A DNA stretch of 64,000 nt from Amborella trichopoda (Eukaryota; Streptophyta; Magnoliopsida; Amborellales; Amborellaceae), in the NCBI RefSeq assembly GCF_000471905.2, contig NW_006500103.1, positions 3,930,506 to 3,994,505 on the forward strand, given 5' to 3'. Shown piece after piece: positions 54,562 through 64,000 of the stretch. The notes under the pieces are model-generated. The model had not been told where the DNA came from. It made no database searches and worked only from the letters and a program-made list of their open reading frames with translations. The number at the start of each line of letters is the position of its first letter. Within the stretch, counting starts at the first letter, position 1. The position numbers and the translations under genes are program-made.

Positions 54562-54939
54562 CAATCTTAGGAAAAGGGGAACAAATTTATCTATGGGATG
54601 CAATGCATAAACTAATTTACAACTTTGGGTGATCAAGAGGATTATAGGATTGTAAATGGCATCAAAGATCAGTAAGCAACTTACAAGACCAGTATGCTAG
54701 AAACCATATTAAACGGGGAACAAACACTTGAAACTAAAAGAGAGACCATGGAACTTGTAAACAAAATTTGAAATGCAAACTTTTAGTTTTAGAACTCATA
54801 AATACAAAGCCTCCATACAACATTTTCCAATTTGAAAAATACCAATTCCACAATTTGCAGTACAGCAAATTGGGAATCTAATAAAATTCTCACAGAGGAT
54901 GCTTGAGACTGTCTTTTGCTTAGCTTTTTGTACCAATGT
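53541..54939. other. Intergenic DNA, no gene recognised
   Basis: 53630-53720 looks like a lone fam-D right end (TTTTTTGGCCTCATTCACTA, AAGTTAATCGGCTGGG). A short hairpin (ACCCTAGCCGTCC...GGATGGCTAGGGT) is at 54097-54133, and an (AT)n tract is at 54528-54560. Confidence 0.5.
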
Positions 54940-55520
54940 TCTATTACTTGACTCAGGCTAGGGACTTGGCTCCTGCCTGAGCGGAGTAACTCGGGCAAGT
55001 CCAAGTGCACTCACCCAAGCGATGTAGGAACCCAAAAAGGGCTCAAATTTGCAAAATTAATTACAGGAAAATTGTTAAAGATAAAAAGAGAACATTGAAA
55101 ATCTATAAAATGCAACAAAAGTCCTAAAAAAAAGAGAGTATATATAGGATTAACTATGGAAAAAGTTCATTTACAGCTTGAGACAAAAGAAATCCAAAAC
55201 AGGGGAAAATAAAAAAACAGTGCATAATATAATACGAAAATTTCACAAATTATCATAAAAAAACACACACACATATATATATATATATAACCAATCGATG
55301 CATCATTTACGAGGTTTTTTTTTTATGGGTAAATCAGTGGGGTAGAGCCCCCTACCCATTTTTCATTAATAAAGACGAAAAAATACAACTCATAATTTTA
55401 CAGCCGTTATTCATTTATGAGTGATTTAGAAACAAATAAATATCTTAAGGCCTCTTTCTAAACCCAAATTTATAACCGCCTCTAAGTAACTCGTCGGCCG
55501 TGTCTGGGTCGACTTGGCCG
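54940..55520. mobile_element. fam-D element
   Basis: The left end is TTACTTGACTCAGGCTAGGG...CTGAGCGGAGTAACTCGGGC. The right end is CTCTAAGTAACTCGTCGGCCGTG...GACTTGGCCGAGC. The interior is AT-rich with an (AT)n run. Confidence 0.6.
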
Positions 55521-56938
55521 AGCTTTGGTATCTCGTCTTTTACTGGTTTTGATAAAGGAAAACCATAACCAATACAAGTACTTCCCAAAATCTCAGCTCA
55601 ACTTTAATCACACTTTCAGTAAGCAAAAACAAGCATATATGTGAAATGTGAACCATGCACTTCAATAAGTTAAGTATCAAAAGTTCAAAACCCATTCAAA
55701 TCCCACTAGACATTTAAAAGAAGAGAAAAAGAAAGGCAATGCACTTATGATTCGAAAAAAGCAATAAACAAAAACAAAAAAAAACCAGGAAGGATTGCTT
55801 ATATAAAAATCCCTAGAGAGAAACTTGATAAAGAATAATCTCTCTAGTGCCATATGATTTCCGAAGTATTCTCCCACCAACCTACAATAGGAGCAATCCC
55901 TCTCCATTGTTGCCCAAAAATCAATTTTACTGTTTCAAGAGAGAAACTAAGGAATGCCCATTTCATGGAAACTAACTCAAAATCTCTCTCTCAAGCAATT
56001 GGAAAATTATCTAATAAAAGAAACTAAAAACCCAAGAAGCTAAAAAAACAAGTAATTCTAAAATAGCATACCTAATTTCAATTTTAGAGAATTAAAATGA
56101 TTTCCTTTAAAAAAATCAATATTTTTTAAACTGAAAAGCTCAAAAACTTACATTCCAAAAAAATCCAATACCTTATTTGAATTAGGGATTGATTTCTTTT
56201 TTATTCTTAGGGTCACCTGATTGGGATGGAGGAAGGGTTTGAAAAGTTTTTTGTTTGAGTGTCGAAAGCTCTTCAATCTCCATAGTCCCATTGATCCATT
56301 TACAGGTTTTTTCATGCTCAAACAAGAAGACCCATTTGCAGAAATCGTAAAGAATGCATTAGTTTTATTGCGTCATTAGGTTTCTAGTTTTATCGAGCCT
56401 CCAACTCGTCAGTTTTGGAAGAAGTAGCCATTAATTGAATTGAACCATCAATGGCTGAATTCTAGTTTCTTCGTTTCCATTTTCTTATGCTTTATAGGAA
56501 CTGAGGATATATTACCATGCACAGGACCATCACTTTCACAGGGAATTTTGAAGAGGGAGATTAAATTGGGTACCTTTTTTGGTACATGTTAGAGAGATTA
56601 ATTTGGGAATCCTTGTGGCTCTCTCTCTCTCTTTCTTCCTTGTGTCACCTGTTAATTGTTTTCTCTCTCTCCTTTTTGTTGCCCGTTATTGCTCTCTCTT
56701 TCTCGAGTTATAGAGAGAGATTAATTTGGGAATCTTTGGGGTGCATGTTGCTAGTTTTTCAAAGTAAAATCGCCCAATAAGGTTCTTTCAGAATAAAATC
56801 ATACACCATGCATCATGCTTTGTAAATGATTGTTGCGTGATGCATGTTTATGATTTTGTTAAGAAATAACGTGAGTACGCCGATTTTACTTTCAAATAAA
56901 TGTGCATTCACAACTTCTAAGTTATTTTGAGAAGCATT
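55521..56938. other. Intergenic DNA, no gene recognised
   Basis: Low-complexity CT/GA patches (56618-56720) and a duplicated phrase AGAGAGATTAATTTGGGAATC (56588 and 56714) are the only structure seen. Confidence 0.5.
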
Positions 56939-57129
56939 TAGACCGGTTTTCACAAACTCGGCCTGTACAACTTGGAACCGACCGGTCAAAACTGATCCCG
57001 TTTTAGTTGTTTTTTTTTTATTGTTTAGGCAAGGGTTGAAAAGTGTTTTGGCAATGAATATTTATTTTTATATTTTTTTCATTTTTTTTGAAAAACTTCC
57101 AAAATGTTCCTAGACACAAAAAATTTATT

Positions 57130-59013
57130 TTTTAGGAATAAGTTTATAAAGATTGCAACTTTAAAATGTAGAATTAAATATGCACCTCTAAAATCCACTG
57201 GAAAAAGTTGTTTTAATGTTCAAAGACCCTCTAATTGATCATCTCGACATCAATATGCATGAATCATCATCATCATCATAGCATTTTTTTTAATTAATTG
57301 GGGTCGGCTACATGAATCTTAATCCACATGAAAATATGTGAATTATTGAAGCGTGATACACAAGCTCACACCCTATGATAAGTATTTTTCCTATTGTTAA
57401 AAGGTATTTTTGTCATTAAAAATAATCTTTTTAGTGGAGGCTCATAAAAGGCTTCTTTTTTTTTTTTTGGAGAGAGAAACGTAGATTGAAGAGCCGGAGC
57501 TCTTTTTGTAAAGAAAAGGGAACTTGAAGATTGGAGGCGGAAAATTGGGGGTTTTCCAACAAAACCCTAGCACCTTCATTCGGGCTCATGTTGAGCCATT
57601 TTGTCAACATTTTTCCGCAGCATCGGTCAATTGAAGAAATGAGTCGATTGTAAGTGGTTTTGTGGTAGGAAATTTCTTTGTTTGAGATTTTTTTAATACT
57701 ATATGAGGTAACTCTACATAACCTCAATCTTGTAAGTTTTTTCTTGATAGTGAATACATCTTTGAGGTCGTGCCCGTAGACGTAGCCCATCATGGGTGAA
57801 TCTTCTATATGTGTATCCCTCTCTACTCTTAATTGTGTTGTTCTTTGATTATTTCTCATATTACTTGTTTTCTTATCAATATATTTTTCCTAACTATGTT
57901 GCATCTTGAGCATGTTATTTGAGTGTTGAAATCATTGGTGTGGAGTGTTCTGCTGGGAAGCAATGTCATTCCCTTCTATGTGTGAATCAAAGGTAAAACC
58001 ATATCCCGCAATATATGTTTTACAAATATTGAAAATGGGTAATTTGCTAAGTGCCAAGAAAAATAAAAATCACAAAAGAGGACAGGAAAGTTCCACCAAA
58101 CACAATCACAACACAAGATTTAACGTGGAAAACCCCTCAATGTAAAGAAAAAAACCATGGGGCACCAAGAGAGAAATCCACTAAAACAAATGACGGTTAC
58201 AATATAGTTTATTCTCAAGTTTTTGCTCAAAACTTAAGGCTTACAATCAAATGAAAGAACAACAATAACTTAGAGAAAATACAAGGTTACCTGACAAGCA
58301 TCAACAAAATAATCTCTTTCTCACATCAAAGCCCCCAAAAATGGTCTTCTAATGGCTTGGAGAAGAGGCCTCAAAGCACACCAACTGTTCCTATTTTCCA
58401 ACTGAGTGTATGTGGCAAATAGCAAAAATGGCCTCACAGCGGTGGTGGAAAGTGCTCGCTAGTGGAGATGATCACTCATGGAGGTCATCGCTGGTGGATA
58501 GAAGGTGCTGCCCTCTCCCCGTTTTCTCTCTACGGTAGTGACAAAATTCCTTTTGGGTTTTTCCTTTTAAACACCCATATGTTCTCTCTCTAACCTTTTT
58601 TTATTTTAGTGGATCCTTTTTTTTTTTCTTTTCACTCTACAAGGTAATCACCCAAAATGCTCACCACATCTAGTAGGGATTTGAGATATCTCGATTTGTT
58701 CAAAAGGGCTAATTGTGTTATCCCAATTTACAACATGAATATGCATGAATATGAACAAAAAAAAAAGATTTTGAGTCTCCAAAATAGTGCATCTTGCAAC
58801 ACATTATCTAGACCGTTCATTTATAACATATTCATATGTTTATAGATCTACTTGATTTTAAACATTTTTGGAATATAAAATTTTATAATTCGATATAAAA
58901 ATAGATTTTCAGATAATCCTAAGAATTTTTACACTTAAATTACATGTTATGATAAAATTTGGAGGTGCATCTTAATTTGATTGTTTAAGGTTGCAACTTT
59001 TTAGAAACCATAC
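57130..59013. mobile_element. fam-C element carrying a 1.47-kb insertion
   Basis: The left part (57130-57264) has AAGTTTATAAAGATTGCAAC, AATATGCACCTCTAAAATCC and TCTAATTGATCATCTCGACATC. The right part (58738-59013) has AAAATAGTGCATCTTGCAAC, GTGCATCTTAATTTGATTG and TTTAAGGTTGCAACTTTTTAG. Joined across the insert they restore the family order. Confidence 0.8.
57265..58737. mobile_element. 1473-bp insertion with perfect 13-bp target duplication
   Basis: AATATGCATGAAT occurs at 57252-57264 and 58738-58750, bounding the insert exactly. The insert begins (CATCAT)n followed by GGGGTCGGCTACATGAATC, the antisense of a plant RTE-LINE 3' end, and a 13-bp duplication suits LINE-type insertion. The rest has no readable reverse transcriptase. 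It includes a repeat-like segment with TTTAACGTGGAAAACCCC (58117-58136), so it may be a non-autonomous or chimeric element mobilised by an RTE LINE. Confidence 0.75.
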
Positions 59014-59230
59014 TTTTTTCTTCTTTTTTTTTTTACTACTTTTCAACTTTATTTGGATGTGCTTTGTTCAATCATGTTTTAAATACACTTTTCATATTTT
59101 TTGGATTTATTTTGTATTTTATTTTAACGCTTTTAAACCGCCCAAGATCTGCCCGATTAGGTTGTTTACCAGTTACTCAGAACCGGCCCTCAACCGGTTT
59201 TTCAGGCCGGTTCAATTTTTCAAACACTAA

Positions 59231-60015
59231 TGTAGACTATATATAAGTTACTATATTCTATGGTGGGAAATGATACATGTATACAAGGATCCCAGGAGGA
59301 ATAACTGTTGTTACATGGGTAATAAGTTAGTTTTGCATGTAGTTATTATTTTGCGAGTTTTATTAGTAGATTTTAACCTTCGAAATGCATAAAGATTTTA
59401 TGAAGAGTCTTTAAAAGCATCTAAACTTAGATCTTGAGTCTACGAGTCTAAACTTAGATTTTGAGTCTACGAGTCTAAACAGTAGCAACACCAAAAGTTG
59501 AGTGAGTCCTCCATGTTGGGTAATCCTTCATACTCGGTGTGAGTGATCCAACAACAACTTACACAAACAAGAAAATTTAATCCAGGTACAAGAAACAACC
59601 AATAAGTACACATATGAGAGAGAGAGAGAAAGGAGCATATCTAATGCTACGGCAACATACAAACCTCACAAACCAAACAATTTTACCACAAAATGATAGA
59701 ATCATAGAGCCATTAGCCATAAAACACTTCCATCAAACAAAATACACTTCCATCAAACAAAATGGCAGAAATCCATGAAACAACTTCTTCCTTATAAAAA
59801 AATCTGAAAGTTCCTGGGGATCTTTCCACACTGAGCTTTCGAAAAAAAAAAAATCTGAAAGTTCCTCATAGGTCCATGGTTCTTCCTATTACAAAAATGC
59901 CATAAATTCTTTCAAAATTAGATATATGCCTCTCTCAGGCCACTATGGCATGAAGCTCACAGGCTTTTCATCTTTTTGCTGTTTTGATACGTAAAGAGCA
60001 GAGTAATTAATATCA
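59231..60015. other. Intergenic DNA and 3' UTR of REM copy 2
   Basis: Tandem phrases AAACTTAGATTTTGAGTCTACGAGTCT (59425-59480) and ACTTCCATCAAACAAAATAC (59726-59760) are each repeated twice. 59750-60015 matches the 3' flank of REM copy 1. No further gene was seen. Confidence 0.5.
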
Positions 60016-62930
60016 TCACTTGGAACATAATTTAGATTTAGTCTGAGATGCATCCCCACCCGTCAAACATTTGTAATTTATCAATAGAACAATCTTTTTG
60101 ACTACTCGGAAAATATGCACACGAACAACATCCTTTCTGCTTGTAACAAACTCAAAGATACACACATCACCTTCTTCCACATTATTATTGAAGGAGAAGT
60201 CTGCCCATCCTGCTCGAAAACAACCTTTTACGTAACATTTCACTGTCCATGACCTTCCCGTTGGATCTTGAAGGGTGACATTTTGAGATTCTCCAATGTC
60301 ATGGAGTCTTTAGAATTTGGTTGGAATATTCTGCATTAGAAAAATAAATAAATGCCTTTATTACCCTATCAAAATAAGCAATGAGCATATGTAGAAGACT
60401 TCTTGCCATAACTTGCTAGGCAGATTTTGACCAGCATTCAAATCCACTAGAATATGGCATACAGACATAGAAGGGGCACTGACTAAATATTACTGATGAG
60501 TGAAAGTGGAGATTAACCATACTTGGGTGAATGCCCTAGAGGGCCCCACTACTGTCAATCTCCACAGTCCAATAGCGGGGATGGACAGTGGATACCCATT
60601 GGGTACTGTTTAATGTACTCCTTTGGGTTATTGATTATGGTGTGTTTTCCCCTTTCATGAACTTTTAACTCATGATTTGAAGCAACTTTGAAAGCATTCA
60701 TTGTACACTTAAACTAAACCATGGCAGGTTTGATCCTCAAGCTTACCACTTCTGCATCTGAGATTTAGGGCTTCACCAGAAGTTCTAAAATTATCATCAA
60801 CTTATATAAAAGCAGAAAGGCCTCGAAAAGTCTTTCTTTCAGCATTACACAGGCATTATCCAAAAGTAACAAAAACAAAATAAAAGAAGCCTTACCCATA
60901 GCATTATTATCAGTTTACTTTATTGTGAACATCCATGTCAAATCTAGAACTGTAAGACTAAATTCTATACCACCCAAAGAAGCTAGCCCCTAAAGCCTTG
61001 AACTACAAAATCACCCAAACCAAATCAAGACATGCAATACCACAGCATAATTTAATCATACAAGGCAGCATCATAAGCATGCAGATTTACGAAGTTTAGC
61101 CTTGTCGGTGTTAGCTGCATTGAGTAAGAACAAGCCAAAAAGCACCCCAACAATTTCTTTGCATGTATCTCCTCCCTTTATTATCTTCCCAACCCATGGT
61201 AATTAATGAACAAAAAGAAAAAGTGCAGGCCCACAACCACAACACTATAGCAAAATATATCTTTTATGGGTAGTTCAGCATAGGATTCGAACTTGAAGCT
61301 CTAATGAATTATAAATACCGCATGAAATGTTAAATCCATGCAAGAATATGGCAAAGCAAACTGGCTTCAGTGTAGGGCATGCAATCTAAGCCCAGGACGC
61401 CATTCCTTTTTATATTCACCTTTACTAGCTTCATGCGAAGATTGTGATACGTAAACTGAACAGGCATTGAATTTTTTGCTGTACATGACTAAATCTATTT
61501 ATTAATTCATTTAAATGAAAACAAATAGAGCTACAAAAGAATACAAACAGGGAATGAAAGATTACCTTAGGAACCACCACATAAGTCCTCCTTCTGAAAA
61601 TAAATTTCAACGTAGGTGGCCCCTTAAACAGAAAGGGGCAAATCATATGATACACTTACGATGATGAATTCCTTATATACACTTGTTGCGCGCATAACTA
61701 CTCTAAAAAATGGATTTCTGGAGTTGAAGGAGGCGGCTTCTTTGAATGCTCTATCTTTTTTCTTTTCAGTTACAGAGTGCCGTCTTGATACAAAAATTTT
61801 GTAGTATACTTTTGCTTCATCGGTGACACGCAGGCCTGCAAGACATTTTATTACTGAAATTAAGAAAACTTGCAGTCAAATACCACAGAATAATTTAAAA
61901 TTTGAGACAAATTTACTTTCTCAATGTTTTCTTTTCTCTAGAAGCACAACCCCATGTTTAAGATATTGAAATATTAAATGGGTAGAATCAATTTCCATCA
62001 TAAAATTTTGACGCACCCAATTGCAGAATGCTAAAACAGTGCTTGAAACACCAGTAAAATTCATGCAGGTTCTTTAGGAAATAGAATCTTTGTACAGTAC
62101 CTGGACCAGTCTAATCTTTCTCAATTACTATTTTCCTAATTCTCGTATTCAAAATGCCTAACAATAGTAGTTTAGTAATTACATGGAGCAGGGTAAATTA
62201 TTCAATTTACACAGGTTTCAGGCACTGCTTGTTATCTTTCAAAAAATTTGAAAAATACAAAATAAACTCACTGTTTCCAAGATTTTTCCACCCAGAAATA
62301 GAAGTCCATGGTTCCATGTTGGGGACATATGAACTGGTAATTTCTTCGCATCAATGCTCATCACGATTTCTCTCAGTTTCGTGAGATTTTTTATGTTTGG
62401 ATAGAGTCATCAGTGATCGACTATCCCTCTCTATACTCGCAGATTCTTCGCATCCATTCTCATTGTGATTTATTTCCCTTGCATGAGATTTATTATGCTT
62501 TGATCTCCTTCTTTGTTGATTTTCATTCTTTTCAAGCTCCCTCACTCTTGCACTTTTAGAAGTTTCCTGTAGAGAGGTATTGGAGCATTCCATGTTATTT
62601 TCTCCTACTTTCCCTAGAACCCCGTTGTCCGAATTGAAAGGACATGTTCGACACCTCACAACCTCAAACACATCTTCTCTCTCACAGCAATTTGGTCCAA
62701 ATATTAGAAATTTAGAACAGTAAAATGCAATATACCATCATACCTAAAGACTAGTATATCATTTTCATGGAGCGAGTTAAGCTTCACAAAATCTGACCAA
62801 CCACTACGGAAAAAGACATCTTCTTTTGTTTTCTAAGGCCTACAACCCAAACTTCACAGCTAGGACCCTTGAGAATGGCCGTACCAGATGATTCCTCCAT
62901 GATATACTTCACAAAATTTCTCGGTATTTC
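60016..62930 (-). pseudogene. REM-type B3 gene, copy 2, with several coding breaks
   Basis: Exons are read on the minus strand. 62930 to about 62350 holds a first B3 domain (EIPRNFVKYIMEESSGTAIL..., DVFFRSGWSDFVKLNSLHEN, DILVFRYDGILHF) followed by a basic, Ser/Lys-rich linker (EDVFEVVRCRTCPF...SKHNKSHAREINHNENG). 61835-61660 is a second linker (LRVTDEAKVYYKIFVSRRHS, AFKEAASFNSRNPFFRVVMR). 60330-60016 is the second B3 domain (NIPTKF, stop, RLHDIGESQNVTLQDPTG, then RSWTVKCYVKGCFRAGWADF, EEGDVCIFEFV). There are three breaks: a one-base frameshift in 62824-62836, an ~8-base duplication-like insertion near 62704-62716, and TAA at 60310-60312. Two-domain REM proteins act as nuclear DNA-binding factors, but this copy cannot make one. 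A first exon beyond 62930 was not found. Confidence 0.8.
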
Positions 62931-64000
62931 CTGAAATTGACATTAAAAGTTTGAGCTTCTGAACTAGATTTATATCAATAGACAATAAATAAAGTAAAGC
63001 AATGATCCATTATGCAGTAGCACTAAATAACATTTTTAAGTGGCCAAGCAGCATAATAAATTTGACACATCAAACATGAATAAGCAACCTATCGTCATTT
63101 TTTTTTTTTTTAAACAGAATACACTATATGCACTTAATGGCACCAGAGATGAATAAGAGATCAATCAAAATCACTTTTTTTTTAAACAAGTAAAATTAAC
63201 CTAAAATATTGAAGGTTTGGGAATGTAAGCACACATACATTTCAGAAAGGGCCCTTTATGTTATGATTCATACAGTCATCATAACCCCGTCAAGCGTTCC
63301 ATCAATGGGTTGGATGGTTATGGGAGTGGATCACACTGTACAATTCAATAAATAAACTGCATATCATGACAATCACTCCTTCTGTCCAACAGATTAATTG
63401 GACAGTGATAAACCATATGGTCATGGCTCTTCCAAACCCACCACTTACCAACCCAAAAAACAAAGCACTAAATCTCTCCATAATCATAATAAAATATGAG
63501 CTTTTGTTTGAACTCTTTAACGACGCATTTGATTTCCAGAAGCAGCGGTTTCCACCTCCGCTTCCAGAAATAGTAGCACTTTCCTGTCTGATTATGGGAA
63601 GTGCTACATGATTTATGGAAGCCTTCAAAAAATTGGAAGTGGTGGCATCCATGGGGGCCAACTAAGCGGGAACTTTGCTTCTTTGGGAAGATGTGTCTTC
63701 CAAAGTCACTCCTTCCCACAATCAAACATGCCTCAAGCTTTGAAGAAGAAACAACAGTTTTAGAAAACACGAGGTGGTGCCCACTAATCTGAGTCTCCTA
63801 ACCATATCTAGGAAGAAAAAAGTTCAGAAAAATAATGTGAAACCTGGGACCCTCCAAAGAAAATAAAATTATGAACAAAAAAAAAAAATTCCGAGAATTT
63901 GTGATTCGTCTAAGTCCCCACAGTTAACAGACGGATTCTGTGGTTCGGCACCATCTAGAACCAGGGACAGCCCAATTCAGAGCCAACCCATGCTATTCCA
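62931..64000. other. Upstream region of REM copy 2, no gene recognised
   Basis: Frames at 63302-63770 on both strands overlap and show no family resemblance. A missing REM first exon (normally containing an FFKV-like motif) could lie here or beyond the window, but I cannot see it. Confidence 0.4.

Larger units (their letters stand above)
56939..59230. mobile_element. fam-E-like element split by a nested fam-C element
   Basis: The left end at 56939-57000 has TAGACCGGTTTTCACAAACTCGGCC and ACCGACCGGTCAAAAC. The right end at 59155-59220 has TCAGAACCGGCCCTCAACCGG and TTTTTCAGGCCGGTTCAA. AT-rich interior segments lie on both sides of the fam-C insert. That the two ends belong to one element is an inference. 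Confidence 0.5.

Noticed and set aside
63302-63792. Overlapping frames near the right edge as a possible REM first exon
   Set aside because: None contains the FFKV-type start or joins in phase to the exon at 62930.

Overview
This window is nuclear DNA of a flowering plant, probably a dicot or magnoliid; I cannot name the species. The evidence is spliced genes with GT-AG introns, a nuclear-encoded chloroplast cytochrome b6f subunit, pollen-type exopolygalacturonases, plant REM/B3 and F-box genes, and long AT-rich intergenic DNA full of short inverted-repeat transposons. Nothing prokaryotic, viral or organellar was seen, and I see no new multi-gene system. The value lies in accurate gene models, several decayed genes and a very dense, datable set of nested transposons.

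Layout. 1-11.2 kb has no intact gene: a hAT-like element filled with a degenerate repeat (2.4-3.6 kb), a probable solo LTR carrying a ~120-bp tandem repeat (3.8-5.2 kb), an RNase H fragment (6.9-7.3 kb) and a Mutator-like TIR element whose right end is tandemly amplified (9.8-11.0 kb). 11.2-20.4 kb (+) is a 7-exon TMEM147 homologue. 23.7-28.4 kb and 31.3-38.9 kb (+) are two tandem 5-exon exopolygalacturonase genes (GH28), both with complete catalytic motifs. 42.6-44.3 kb (+) is an F-box gene with an in-frame stop. 47.1-47.5 kb (-) is PETM. 50.6-52.5 kb and 60.0-62.9 kb (-) are two related REM-type B3 genes, both broken. 53-60 kb is repeats, including a three-level nested insertion.

The intergenic and intronic DNA is dominated by a few small families that I define here from copies within the window. 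fam-A is ~230 bp, with an inverted repeat and a 7-8 bp target duplication. fam-B is 270-330 bp with 9-bp target duplications. fam-C is a ~370 bp fold-back with 'AAGGTTGCAACCTTA'-type ends, in about 15 copies. fam-D and fam-E have CTCGGCCGAGT-like or ACCGGTT-like ends. fam-M is a 190-200 bp palindromic element with 9-bp target duplications. They insert into each other and into introns, which explains much of the intron length.

The genes do not form a pathway. The intact ones act separately: ER membrane-protein biogenesis (TMEM147), pectin breakdown in the cell wall (the two polygalacturonases) and photosynthetic electron transport (PETM). Exon boundaries were set by eye from splice consensus plus family conservation. 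No computation or database search was run.
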